Shown piece by piece: positions 5,932-12,907 of a DNA stretch of 16,405 nucleotides. Each line of letters starts with the position of its first letter. Position 1 is the first letter of the stretch. A model generated the notes under the pieces. The model searched no databases, was not told where the DNA came from, and saw nothing but the letters and a program-made list of their open reading frames with translations. Both the position numbers and the translations under genes were made by a program. Source of the stretch: CAYRHS01 sp964424125 (GTDB taxonomy: Bacteria > Actinomycetota > Acidimicrobiia > IMCC26256 > JAOSJL01); assembly GCA_964424125.1 (NCBI GenBank), contig CAYRHS010000065.1:1-16405 (forward strand). Reading direction: 5' to 3'.

Positions 5932-7217
5932 GCCGGCACCCCGAGTGCACCTTCGACGAGCCGGCGCACACTCACGCTTCCGGGAAGCGCTCGGTCGAGG
6001 CGGCGGGAAAGTCCTTCGGGAATCACGCCCGTCCACCGCAACGGAGCCCCGAGCGCCTCCCGCCGGAAGATCGGCTCCACGGTGAAGTCCGCTCGCAGCG
6101 ATGGCATCACGGCGGCGATCTCCATCACCTGCCGGCGGATCCCACCTTCGGTCCCGCGCGGTTGATCATCACGATCGAGATGGACGACGAGGTCGAACGA
6201 TTCGGAGAAGACCTTCCGCACGATCTGCTCGGTCACGTTCTCTCCCGCCATCAGGGCGGCGTTCACGAGGGCATTTAGTGCGTCCGCCGCCGTGTTCGCG
6301 TGGACAGTGCAGAGGAAACCGCAGCCCGCGTTCACCGCTCGGCTGAGCTCGAACGCCTCCGAGCCGCGCACCTCCCCGACCACGATCCGGTCGGGCCGCA
6401 TCGCGAGCACGAACTTCACGAGGTCGCGCAAGCCGATCTCGCCCGTTCCGTCGAGCGCCGGAGGGCGAACCTCGTAATACCCGCCGTGCGTCACGGGCAC
6501 TGCAATCTCTCTGATCTCCTCGCAGCACCGGACGCAGTGGCTCGATGGCCCCGCCGTCATCAGGGCAGCGAGCAAGGTCGTCTTCCCTGCCCCGGGCTCG
6601 CCCGAGACCGTGATGCGACTGCGGATCTGCATCGCTGCCCACAGGAAGCCCGCGGCTTCGCGCGTCAACGATCCGAGCTCCACGAGGTCGCTGAGCGTCA
6701 CGTTTCGCACGGTGTAGCGGCGGAGCGTGGCGGACAGCTGGTCCGAGACGGGTGGGATCGAAGCGGTGAGCCGGGCGCCACCGTCGAGGACCCGCGCCTG
6801 CACCATCGGGTGCTTCGCGTTCAGCTGACGATCGGTCGTCGCGAGGAGTCGGTCGACGATCTGTCGGTTCTCGTCGCCGCTCGTGGGCTCGGCCAGACCT
6901 CGGAGTCGACCGGCGCCGTCGAGGAATGACACCCTCGCACCCTCGATGAAGATCTCCTCGACATCCGATCGCGCGACCAGCTCGGTGAGTGCGCCCAGAT
7001 CGGTCACCGAACGAAGAACACGTGCAGCCATCTCCTGGGGATCGCCGAGCGGGACCTCCTGACCGAGATGCGCCCGCCGTTGCCATTCGTCGACCGCGCG
7101 GTGCACCTCTTCCTTCACCGCTCCGAGGTCGCTCTCCACATGGAGGCGACGGCGTTCGATACGCGTGAGCGTCTCGCGCCGGATCGCGTCGTAGGCATCA
7201 GCTCGCGCGCGGGTCAC
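5928..7217 (-). CDS. tadA: TadA/CpaF-family pilus assembly ATPase
   Basis: A 429-residue secretion ATPase that would power Flp fibre assembly as a hexamer at the membrane base. The N-terminal helical and RNA-recognition-like part (1-180) includes LTELVARSDVEEIFIEG, typical of CpaF. Walker A is GEPGAGKTT at 206-214, the Walker B region RIVVGEVRG at 277-285 (acidic E282), and the His box CTVHANTA at 303-310. The usual Asp-box stretch reads SHCVRCCEEIREIAVP, so three cysteines (C228, C231, C232) lie beside the ATP site. RRYTVRNVTLSDLVELGSL marks the start of the C-terminal ATPase domain. GTG 7217 forms a GTGA overlap with the TadZ/Ssd-like gene. The order TadZ-A-B-C matches mycobacterial Rv3660c-Rv3657c. 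Confidence 0.94.
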   Translation of the reverse strand: MTRARADAYDAIRRETLTRIERRRLHVESDLGAVKEEVHRAVDEWQRRAHLGQEVPLGDPQEMAARVLRSVTDLGALTELVARSDVEEIFIEGARVSFLDGAGRLRGLAEPTSGDENRQIVDRLLATTDRQLNAKHPMVQARVLDGGARLTASIPPVSDQLSATLRRYTVRNVTLSDLVELGSLTREAAGFLWAAMQIRSRITVSGEPGAGKTTLLAALMTAGPSSHCVRCCEEIREIAVPVTHGGYYEVRPPALDGTGEIGLRDLVKFVLAMRPDRIVVGEVRGSEAFELSRAVNAGCGFLCTVHANTAADALNALVNAALMAGENVTEQIVRKVFSESFDLVVHLDRDDQPRGTEGGIRRQVMEIAAVMPSLRADFTVEPIFRREALGAPLRWTGVIPEGLSRRLDRALPGSVSVRRLVEGALGVPA

Positions 7218-8449
7218 GGCGCACCGGCCACGAACGCCTCCGGCTCCACTCCCGTTCGCCCCTGCGACGCGAGCTCACCACCACGAGCGCTCCGCACCGT
7301 CAGCAACACGGTGCGGAACAGACGCTCGAGCGCTCGCGCGAATGGACCACGACCAGCCAGCTCCCCCGACCAGGCGGCGCTGCCCACCCGCAGGTCGGTC
7401 GGCAGGAACGAGAGGCTCGCAGGTGGAGCTGTCCGCGCGATCTCCTGTTCGATCTCCGCGCGCCTGAACGATTCCCTCGGCGCCCTGTTGACCACGAGGT
7501 GGATCGGCGTGGTCTTCGCGAGTGCGTGTGCATCGGCCGTCCATGCGAGGAGACGCGCGATCCCCACGGGACTCCCGTCACCGACGAGCGCGAGCTGGTC
7601 GGCGTCCGCCACCAGCGCGCGAGTCAGCGCGTAGCGCGTGCGACCACCTCCACCGAGATCCTCGAGCCGGTTCCCCACGTCGACCACGACCTGGTCATAC
7701 GCGCGGGCGAGCTGCTCGAGCACGGCCAGCACCTCGTTGGGACGGACCTGCGACCACGCCGCGACGTTCGGGAGACCGACCAGCGCGTGCAGTCGCGTCG
7801 GACCCACCGGAACGAGCGACGCGCCCAGCTCGCCCAGCCCGTGCTCCACCGCATCGACGGCGGTGCGGAGATTGGGCTCTATCGGCAGCGCGAGCCGCTG
7901 GGCGACGGCCGGCGCGACCTCGTCGGCGTCGACGACGACCGCGCGGCCCTTGCGGGAAGCGAACGCTGCAAGATGGACGGCAACCTCGGTCGCGCCTCCG
8001 CCCGCCGGGCCGCCAACGACCAACCGCCACCCGACGTGGCGATCATTCGGTGGGCCGGACGGCGCGGAGGTTGGTCCGGAGCGCTGCGGGAGACGCCGGA
8101 GCGGGCCCAGCCCCACGAGCGCCTCCTGGAACGCGAGCGGCGCGGCATCGGACTCGATCGTGCGGTCCACGCCGAGGCCCTCGAGATGATCACGTCCTGC
8201 GGGTTCCTCGCGTTCGTAGACGCCGAGTACGCGGCGGTGTCGGTCGTGCAACGCGTCCACGAGTCCACGGGTGAGCGCCGGCCAACGGTGGCTCACGACG
8301 AGCGTCTCGTAGGGTTCTTCGAGCGCGAGGGTCGGATCCATCACGATCTGGCGAACTCGCACACCTCCGTGGTCGGTGAAGTGATGGTGCAGCTCCTCGA
8401 CCCACGGCTCGGGCGTGAAGACGAGCGCGACCTCCGGCTCACGGAGCAT
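7214..8449 (-). CDS. TadZ/CpaE/Ssd-like MinD-family protein with degenerate P-loop
   Basis: A 411-residue protein resembling TadZ/CpaE and mycobacterial Ssd (Rv3660c). Residues 1-115 look like a degenerate receiver-type domain (VALVFTPEPWVEELHHHF; LGVDRTIESDAAP). From about 141 comes a ParA/MinD-like domain: RLVVGGPAGGGATEVAVHLA, then GRAVVVDADEVAPAV (A'-like, about 168-182), and YDQVVVDVGNRLED (Walker B-like). The deviant Walker A normally reads KGGxGKT; here both lysines are missing (Pro and Ala in their places), so ATP hydrolysis is unlikely without another mechanism. TadZ proteins localise the pilus machine to a cell site; loss of the lysines has precedent in atypical TadZ members. ATG 8449 overlaps the CpaB stop by 11 bases. 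Confidence 0.85.
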   Translation of the reverse strand: MLREPEVALVFTPEPWVEELHHHFTDHGGVRVRQIVMDPTLALEEPYETLVVSHRWPALTRGLVDALHDRHRRVLGVYEREEPAGRDHLEGLGVDRTIESDAAPLAFQEALVGLGPLRRLPQRSGPTSAPSGPPNDRHVGWRLVVGGPAGGGATEVAVHLAAFASRKGRAVVVDADEVAPAVAQRLALPIEPNLRTAVDAVEHGLGELGASLVPVGPTRLHALVGLPNVAAWSQVRPNEVLAVLEQLARAYDQVVVDVGNRLEDLGGGGRTRYALTRALVADADQLALVGDGSPVGIARLLAWTADAHALAKTTPIHLVVNRAPRESFRRAEIEQEIARTAPPASLSFLPTDLRVGSAAWSGELAGRGPFARALERLFRTVLLTVRSARGGELASQGRTGVEPEAFVAGAP

Positions 8450-9158
8450 CGCGGCGCGCTTCTTCGTGAGGTGCGGCTCCGGTCGCGCGGATCATGACGA
8501 TCGTTCCATCCTCGATGCCCCGAGCCACCTCGAGGGCTTCGGAGTCGTCGACGGCGATCGTCACCGAGAACGTCTCGATGCCGCCGCCGATCGCGGTGCG
8601 ATCGGGACGGTCGACGGCCAGCACCTCGGCGTCGGTCACGGCGTAGGTCGACTCCCGATCCACGACCTCGACGACATCGACGCGATCACCCGGTTCGAGC
8701 GCTCCCGCGACCGCGCGGCTCTCGTCCACCGGGACGCTCATCGCACGCCTCCCCTCCGGTGCCGCTTCCTCGGCGAGGACGGAGCGTGCGACGACGTCGC
8801 CTTGGGCGACACGGCTCGAGACGACGGCGTTGTCGAGCACGGACTCGTCACCGGGACGGACGAGTCGAGCGAGCACGTCGTCACCGACGTCCACCTCCAC
8901 GAAGTCGAGGTCGTCCGTCGACACCGCCTCACCGGGGAGGAGGTCACGACTCGCGACCGCGACCGACGTCGCGTGGTCCGCACTCCGGAGCGCGACGAGC
9001 GTCAGAGCCGCTCCCAGCAGACCCGCGCCGACCATGACCAGATGCCCCGCCGAGAACCGTCGCCAGGGAGCACGCGGTCTCCTTCGCAGGAGCCATGCGT
9101 CGAAGGACGTCGGGGAATCGCCCGCCGTGGCCGCACCCGTGCTCGTCGCCGCCTGCAT
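8439..9158 (-). CDS. cpaB: CpaB/RcpC-like SAF-domain pilus assembly protein
   Basis: A 239-residue protein, first gene of the Tad operon. A charged cytoplasmic start is followed by one membrane helix (about 38-58, GHLVMVGAGLLGAALTLVAL). The extracytoplasmic SAF domain begins VAVASRDLLPGEAVSTDDLDFVEVD (66-90) and continues through SSRVAQGDVVARSVLAEEAA. The C-terminal CpaB/RcpC part has MSVPVDESRAVAGALEPGDRVDVVEV (about 119-144), typical of the family. In diderms CpaB works with the secretin; no secretin exists here, so it probably guides the fibre through the thick cell envelope. ATG 9158 is preceded by AAGGGGGAC with good spacing. It is the one gene in this operon not represented in the mycobacterial Rv3660c-Rv3654c block. 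Confidence 0.85.
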   Translation of the reverse strand: MQAATSTGAATAGDSPTSFDAWLLRRRPRAPWRRFSAGHLVMVGAGLLGAALTLVALRSADHATSVAVASRDLLPGEAVSTDDLDFVEVDVGDDVLARLVRPGDESVLDNAVVSSRVAQGDVVARSVLAEEAAPEGRRAMSVPVDESRAVAGALEPGDRVDVVEVVDRESTYAVTDAEVLAVDRPDRTAIGGGIETFSVTIAVDDSEALEVARGIEDGTIVMIRATGAAPHEEARRDAP

Positions 9159-9190
9159 AGTGTCCCCCTTTCCGGCCCGCGAAGCGGCTC

Positions 9191-9219
9191 ATTCTCACGG
9201 TGGGTAAATCTGTACGCAA
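9191..9219 (-). promoter_or_regulatory. Candidate promoter of the Tad operon
   Basis: On the minus strand TTGCGT (9219-9214) and GAGAAT (9196-9191) are separated by exactly 17 bp, resembling a housekeeping sigma promoter. The expected transcript start near 9184 would leave about 25 nt of leader containing the AAGGGGGAC ribosome-binding site. Each hexamer matches the consensus only in part. Confidence 0.4.
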
Positions 9220-9240
9220 CCCCCCGGATCGGGAGTTCGC

Positions 9241-9301
9241 GTGCGATTCTCTGCCGTCGCGCCGTGCGATCTCTCCCTGCTTCAGATCGTGGGAGATCAC
9301 G
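9241..9301. repeat. Short imperfect repeats in the divergent spacer upstream of the HTH gene
   Basis: GTGCGAT(T)CTCT occurs at 9241 and 9264, 23 bp apart (about two helical turns). A related inverted element, GAGATCACG, lies at 9293-9301, and TCTCCC/GGGAGA can form a 6-bp stem nearby. These could be binding sites for the adjacent small HTH protein. The 204-bp spacer (9159-9362) otherwise holds the two promoters listed and no gene I can support. Confidence 0.3.
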
Positions 9302-9350
9302 GAAGCCTGTCCGTCCCTGTCGGAGTCTGGCTCGGGGCCGCCGCACTGGC

Positions 9351-9356
9351 TAGGCT
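9351..9356 (+). promoter_or_regulatory. Candidate -10 hexamer for a leaderless HTH-protein mRNA
   Basis: TAGGCT fits TANNNT and ends 6 nt before the GTG start at 9363, with no Shine-Dalgarno between. A leaderless transcript is the natural reading. Confidence 0.42.
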
Positions 9357-9362
9357 CTCGAT

Positions 9363-9611
9363 GTGGGCGAGGACGCACCCCCGGAGGTCACGAGTAGCGC
9401 GCAAGAATTTCCGCCCGTGCTCACGACCGCGATGGCGGCCGAGCTGCTCCACGTGCACGTCGAGTACCTGCGCAGCATGGTCCGGGACGGGCGCATCCCC
9501 TGCCACCGGTTCCCCGGCGGACGCGAGATCCGGTTCCTGCGCGACGAGCTCCTGGGATGGCTGGCAGCTCAGGAAGGCGCCAACCGCGCGCCGTCCGCCC
9601 GGCGGAGGTAG
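9363..9611 (+). CDS. Small excisionase/MerR-type helix-turn-helix DNA-binding protein
   Basis: An 82-residue protein with a single HTH_17-like domain (about 19-69): VLTTAMAAELLHVHVEYLRS is the first two helices, then the loop and wing MVRDGRIPCHRFPGGREIRF, and the closing helix LRDELLGWLAAQ. This is the fold of AlpA/excisionase proteins, which in actinobacteria are often chromosomal regulators unrelated to phage; no integrase is nearby, so I do not read it as a mobile-element gene. It is divergent from the Tad operon (204 bp between starts) and convergent with the 199-residue protein (7-bp gap). Regulation of the Tad operon is a reasonable inference but unproven. GTG 9363 is chosen because of the upstream -10 motif; ATG 9361 is in another frame. 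A Ser/Arg-rich tail ends the protein. Confidence 0.8.
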   Translation: MGEDAPPEVTSSAQEFPPVLTTAMAAELLHVHVEYLRSMVRDGRIPCHRFPGGREIRFLRDELLGWLAAQEGANRAPSARRR

Positions 9612-9618
9612 CGAACCC

Positions 9619-10218
9619 TCAGAACCGCGCCGGCGACGGGCGCACGTAGGCGACCCACGCTCGCGGCACGATCGTCTCGCGCCCGTCCGCAGGACGCACG
9701 ACGAGATGGTCACGCCCGAGGCTGATCGACCCGCTCAGCTCCTCCGGGAGCAGGCTGCTCCCCACGAGCACGGGCGCGTCGCGGGCCTCGAGCTCGGCGA
9801 GACGCGCCGCGAAGGTCGTCGGACCCGCGTCGGGCCTGAGTCCCTCCGTCGCACCGACCGCGACGACCCGGGCGACGAAGGGCGTCGGCATCGAGGTCGC
9901 GGCGCTGACCGCGCGGGACGCGGTCTGGACGTCGACGCGGCCCTCGGGCGTCCGGACGGCCAGGAGGTCGTCTCCGGTCGCGACCACCGGGCCCGTGAAC
10001 GTCCGGTCCGCGATCGATACCGCGACCTCGTCCCCTCGCAGCATCCACTCCGTCGCGACTTCAGAGAAGGCGCGTCCGTGCTCCCGCGTGCGGTTCGCCT
10101 CGGACGCCCATGCCTCTTCGTCGCGGCGCCAGTTCTCCCTCCAGCCGCCCGCGGCCTCGAGGAGCTCGGGCGGGAGCTCGGAGACGGGAGGTGGTTCTCC
10201 CGGAGGTTCCGTGGCCAC
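9619..10218 (-). CDS. Uncharacterised 199-residue protein with an internal repeat
   Basis: I do not recognise a named family. Coding is supported by the strong G/C third-position bias and a tight fit to its neighbour. There is no signal peptide or membrane helix. After a Pro-rich start and an acidic/aromatic helix (GWRENWRRDEEAWASEANRT, 25-44) come two similar beta-rich segments: 73-94 (TFTGPVVATGDDLLAVRTPEGR) split as TFTGPVVATG and DDLLAVRTPEGR, and 160-180 split as ELSGSISLG and RDHLVVRPADGR. Each has small-G-x-hydrophobic strands, a D-hydrophobic-V-R strand and a turn ending GR, suggesting two small barrels, perhaps Sm- or SH3-like. The start is GTG 10218, with TANNNT 8 nt upstream. It is convergent with the HTH gene. 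A cytosolic adaptor or nucleic-acid-binding role is possible but unproven. Confidence 0.72.
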   Translation of the reverse strand: MATEPPGEPPPVSELPPELLEAAGGWRENWRRDEEAWASEANRTREHGRAFSEVATEWMLRGDEVAVSIADRTFTGPVVATGDDLLAVRTPEGRVDVQTASRAVSAATSMPTPFVARVVAVGATEGLRPDAGPTTFAARLAELEARDAPVLVGSSLLPEELSGSISLGRDHLVVRPADGRETIVPRAWVAYVRPSPARF

Positions 10219-10226
10219 GGACGCTC

Positions 10227-10232
10227 ACCGTA
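10227..10232 (-). promoter_or_regulatory. Candidate -10 hexamer for the 199-residue protein
   Basis: On the minus strand TACGGT fits TANNNT and ends 8 nt before GTG 10218. A weak GGTGAG could alternatively act as a ribosome-binding site, so leaderless initiation is less certain here than for the other two cases. Confidence 0.33.
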
Positions 10233-10263
10233 GGGACCGGATGACCGGCTGTCCACGGTGCGG

Positions 10264-10485
10264 TCACCAGCTCGCGGTGAACGCGTACCAGGGTCCGCCC
10301 AGGTGCGTGTAGCTCGGCGACTCGAAGGTCCCGTTCTCGAGGTCGGGGTCGGGACCGTCGGGCAGGTAGGCGAAGCCGGCGTTGTCCAGGAGTGCGCCGT
10401 CGTGCTCGAAGAGGAGCACCACGTCCCCCTCACGGCTGACCCGGTCGATGTCGAACCACCCGAGCCGCCCCGGCCCGTCCAGCAC
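10264..10485 (-). CDS. Small uncharacterised protein, possibly 3' part of a frameshifted gene
   Basis: From GTG 10485 the minus strand encodes 73 residues with almost every codon ending in G or C, strongly suggesting real coding sequence. The product is soluble, acidic and aromatic: GRLGWFDIDRVSREGDVVLL, then FEHDGALLDNAGFAYLPDGP, and a tail SYTHLGGPWYAFTASW. It resembles the C-terminal part of small actinobacterial hypothetical proteins ending in GPWY-x-SW, but I cannot name a family. An in-frame GTG at 10545 would add 20 residues with weaker codon bias. In 10486-10640 the coding-like bias appears to move through the other two minus-strand frames (for example GWVFHAFLVPPALVLRRSR, then CIPGTLFAQRPRIRPR), so the N-terminus may have been lost to frameshifts. 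Confidence 0.5.
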   Translation of the reverse strand: MLDGPGRLGWFDIDRVSREGDVVLLFEHDGALLDNAGFAYLPDGPDPDLENGTFESPSYTHLGGPWYAFTASW

Positions 10486-10755
10486 CCCGGAGTCGTTCGG
10501 GGCCGGATCCGCGGCCTCTGGGCGAAGAGCGTCCCCGGGATGCACTTCACCGGCTTCGTCGGAGCACCAGCGCGGGCGGGACGAGGAACGCGTGGAAGAC
10601 CCAACCCGGTGCGCGGACCGTTCGGGTGCTGACCTCACTGATGCGGCGATGGTACGGCCGGGTCGCGGACAAACGGTCGAGAACCGGCCGGCACGGTCCG
10701 AACACTCCCCGGACTGCTGAGGATTCTCACCTTGAGCGCTTAGTACGCGCGCTAC
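10486..10755. other. Spacer between the small minus-strand gene and the GGDEF-EAL gene
   Basis: About 270 bp without a gene I can support. It contains possible minus-strand remnants in shifting frames up to about 10640, a CCGGCCGG palindrome at 10684-10691, and presumably the promoter of the GGDEF-EAL gene. No TANNNT lies at leaderless distance from GTG 10756, and I see no convincing -35/-10 pair or ribosome-binding site. Confidence 0.4.
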
Positions 10756-12903
10756 GTGGTCGAAGAAGGGGTCGTGGAGGGGAGCCCGGAGAGGTTGGCG
10801 TGGCTGACGCGCAGGCCAAGCATTGGCGCGTGGGGCGCTGCCGCAGTCGTCGGCGTTCTCGTCGCGGTCGCCGTGACCGCCGGTACCGCGGTGTGGGCGC
10901 TCCATGCGGTGGACAACGCCGCCATCGAGGCGGTCGAGGAGTCCTCCGACGAAGCCCTCCCGCTGCTGCGTGTCGCCGCCGACGTAAACACCACCTCGGG
11001 GCTGCTCGGCGCCATGGCGCACCTGCCGGACGCACCCGAAGGCCTCACCGACGAGCTCGCGGCCTCGATCGTGACCGTCGACGAGCGCATCGAGGCGCTG
11101 GCGCGCGCCGATACCACCGAGGAGGGAGCGAAGATCGACGAAGGGGCCCGCGAGTGGGAGGAGGCGAAGCCCACGCTCGAAGCCAGAGCCGCCTCCGGCG
11201 AGGCCTCTGCCGACGACCCCGAGGTGATCGCCGCGTTCACGCACCTCGTCCCCGCCGCCGACGCGTTCCGTGCCGCCCACGACATCGCGATGGAAGACGT
11301 CGCGGCGGAGCTGGCGCAGGTCGACGAGCGTCGCGACCGCGCCACGCTCACGATGGTGCTCGTGGGGATCGCGGCGGTCCTCCTCGGCGCGCTCATGGCC
11401 CGGGGCCTCAGTCGAAACCTGGTCCGCCCGATCCGACGGCTCCAGCACGCTGCGCTCCGGGTCGCAGCAGGAGATCTCGAAGGACCGCTCGGTAACGGCG
11501 GGCCGCGCGAGCTGGCCGACCTCTCCGCGGCGTTCGACCGGATGACCGCTGACCTCCGTCGACGGGAGGCCGAGCTCGTCCACCACGCCTACCACGACCC
11601 GCTCACCGGGCTCGGGAACCGTGCGATGCTCTGGGAGCGCCTCGACCACGCGCTCGCGCAGCTGAGCCGCCGCGAGGGCGAGCACCTCGCGCTGTTCGTG
11701 ATCGACCTCGACAACTTGAAGAAGGTCAACGACTCGCTCGGCCACCCGGGCGGTGACGAGGCCATCGTGCTGGCGTCGCAGCGGATCGCGGCGTGCCTGC
11801 GCGAGGGCGACACATTGTCCCGCCTGGGTGGTGACGAGTTCGCGGTGATCGCCGAGAACATCGGCGAGGGCGCCTTCGAGCTCGGCAACCGGATCTGCGA
11901 CTCCATGCGGGAGCCGTTCGAGCTCGGGGGTCGGGAGATCGTGCTCTCGGCCAGCGTGGGGATCACGCTCGCGGAGCTGGGCACGGAGTCACCCGTCGAG
12001 CTGCTCCGTGACGCCGACCTGGCCATGTACGACGCCAAGAGACACGGGGACGCCGTCAGCTTCTTCGACCCGAACCTCTTCGAGCACGCGACGGCCCGCA
12101 TCGAGCAGGAAGCTGCGCTACGCCGGGCGCTCGACGAGGACGAGCTCCGGGTTCACTACCAGCCCACGATCGATCTTCGCACCCGCCGCGTCGAGGGCGC
12201 GGAGGCACTGGTCCGCTGGCAGCATCCCGAGCGAGGCCTCCTGCCGCCGGGGATGTTCCTCCCCCTGGCCGAAGAGGCGGGTCTCGACGTGCCGCTCGGC
12301 TGGCACATGCTGCGCACCGCGCTCGCCGACACTCGCGCCTGGCTCGACCGGAACCCGGGGCTCGAGCCCTTCACCATCTCGGTCAACGTCTCCGCGGGCC
12401 AGCTCGCGACCCGTGACTTCGTCGGGCGGGTTCGTGAGGCATTGGCCGAGTCGGGGCTCGAGACGCGCCACCTCGTGCTCGAGGTCACGGAGACCGCGAT
12501 CCTCCTCGATCACGAAGCGGTCCGCGACAAGCTCGCGGCGATCAGAGACATGGGCGTGCGTGTCGCCCTGGACGACTTCGGGACTGGCTACTCGTCGCTC
12601 CAGCACCTCCAGCACTATCCCGTCGACATCGTGAAGATCGACCGCTCCTTTGTGACTGACCTCCCGCGCCGCGCCGACCTGGTGACCCTCGTGCGCGCCG
12701 TCCTCGAGCTCAGCCGCGCCTACGGGCTCGCGGTCGTCGCCGAGGGTGTCGACGCGGCCGACGTCGCCGCAACGCTCACCGAGGTCGGGTGCCCCATGGG
12801 CCAGGGGTTCTGGTTCGCCCGCCCGGCGCCGGCCGACGTGACCGAGCGCTTCCTCTCCCCTGCGGCCGACGACGTCGGAGCCCCGCAGGGCGCGCGCTCG
12901 TAG
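10756..12903 (+). CDS. Membrane-bound diguanylate cyclase/phosphodiesterase (GGDEF-EAL)
   Basis: A 715-residue bifunctional c-di-GMP enzyme. Membrane helix 1 (about 27-49) and helix 2 (about 198-217) flank an acidic all-helical extracytoplasmic sensor of about 150 residues. A HAMP-like linker follows (about 218-270), then a GGDEF domain (about 275-440) with intact active site RLGGDEF (GGDEF at 358-362), DPLTGLGNR at 281-289, and an RxxD inhibitory site (REGD, 349-352) exactly five residues before it. The EAL domain (about 453-700) has EAL at 483-485, ISVNVSAGQL, LEVTET, LDDFGTGYSSL (605-615), VKIDR (626-630) and AEGVD. All expected metal and catalytic motifs look intact, so both synthesis and hydrolysis are possible, with net output set by the sensor. 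Start: GTG 10756; an in-frame GTG 10774 after GAAGGGG is an alternative. It ends 4 bp from the convergent AveC-like gene. Control of Tad fibres is inferred only from proximity. Confidence 0.95.
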   Translation: MVEEGVVEGSPERLAWLTRRPSIGAWGAAAVVGVLVAVAVTAGTAVWALHAVDNAAIEAVEESSDEALPLLRVAADVNTTSGLLGAMAHLPDAPEGLTDELAASIVTVDERIEALARADTTEEGAKIDEGAREWEEAKPTLEARAASGEASADDPEVIAAFTHLVPAADAFRAAHDIAMEDVAAELAQVDERRDRATLTMVLVGIAAVLLGALMARGLSRNLVRPIRRLQHAALRVAAGDLEGPLGNGGPRELADLSAAFDRMTADLRRREAELVHHAYHDPLTGLGNRAMLWERLDHALAQLSRREGEHLALFVIDLDNLKKVNDSLGHPGGDEAIVLASQRIAACLREGDTLSRLGGDEFAVIAENIGEGAFELGNRICDSMREPFELGGREIVLSASVGITLAELGTESPVELLRDADLAMYDAKRHGDAVSFFDPNLFEHATARIEQEAALRRALDEDELRVHYQPTIDLRTRRVEGAEALVRWQHPERGLLPPGMFLPLAEEAGLDVPLGWHMLRTALADTRAWLDRNPGLEPFTISVNVSAGQLATRDFVGRVREALAESGLETRHLVLEVTETAILLDHEAVRDKLAAIRDMGVRVALDDFGTGYSSLQHLQHYPVDIVKIDRSFVTDLPRRADLVTLVRAVLELSRAYGLAVVAEGVDAADVAATLTEVGCPMGQGFWFARPAPADVTERFLSPAADDVGAPQGARS

Positions 12904-12907
12904 CAGC

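Noticed and set aside
7499..8497. 332-codon plus-strand open frame over the TadZ/Ssd-like gene
   Set aside because: Mirror of a recognised gene; no domain, signal or ribosome-binding site.
9363..9611. Excisionase-like protein as a sign of a prophage or integrative element
   Set aside because: No integrase, attachment repeats, phage genes or composition shift nearby; such HTH proteins are common chromosomal regulators in actinobacteria.
9241..10233. 330-codon plus-strand open frame
   Set aside because: It spans the HTH gene in another frame and is antisense to the 199-residue protein; composition is Arg-rich.
10546..11745. Upstream part of the 493-codon minus-strand frame ending at 10264
   Set aside because: Most is antisense to the GGDEF-EAL gene; only the last 73-93 codons look coding.
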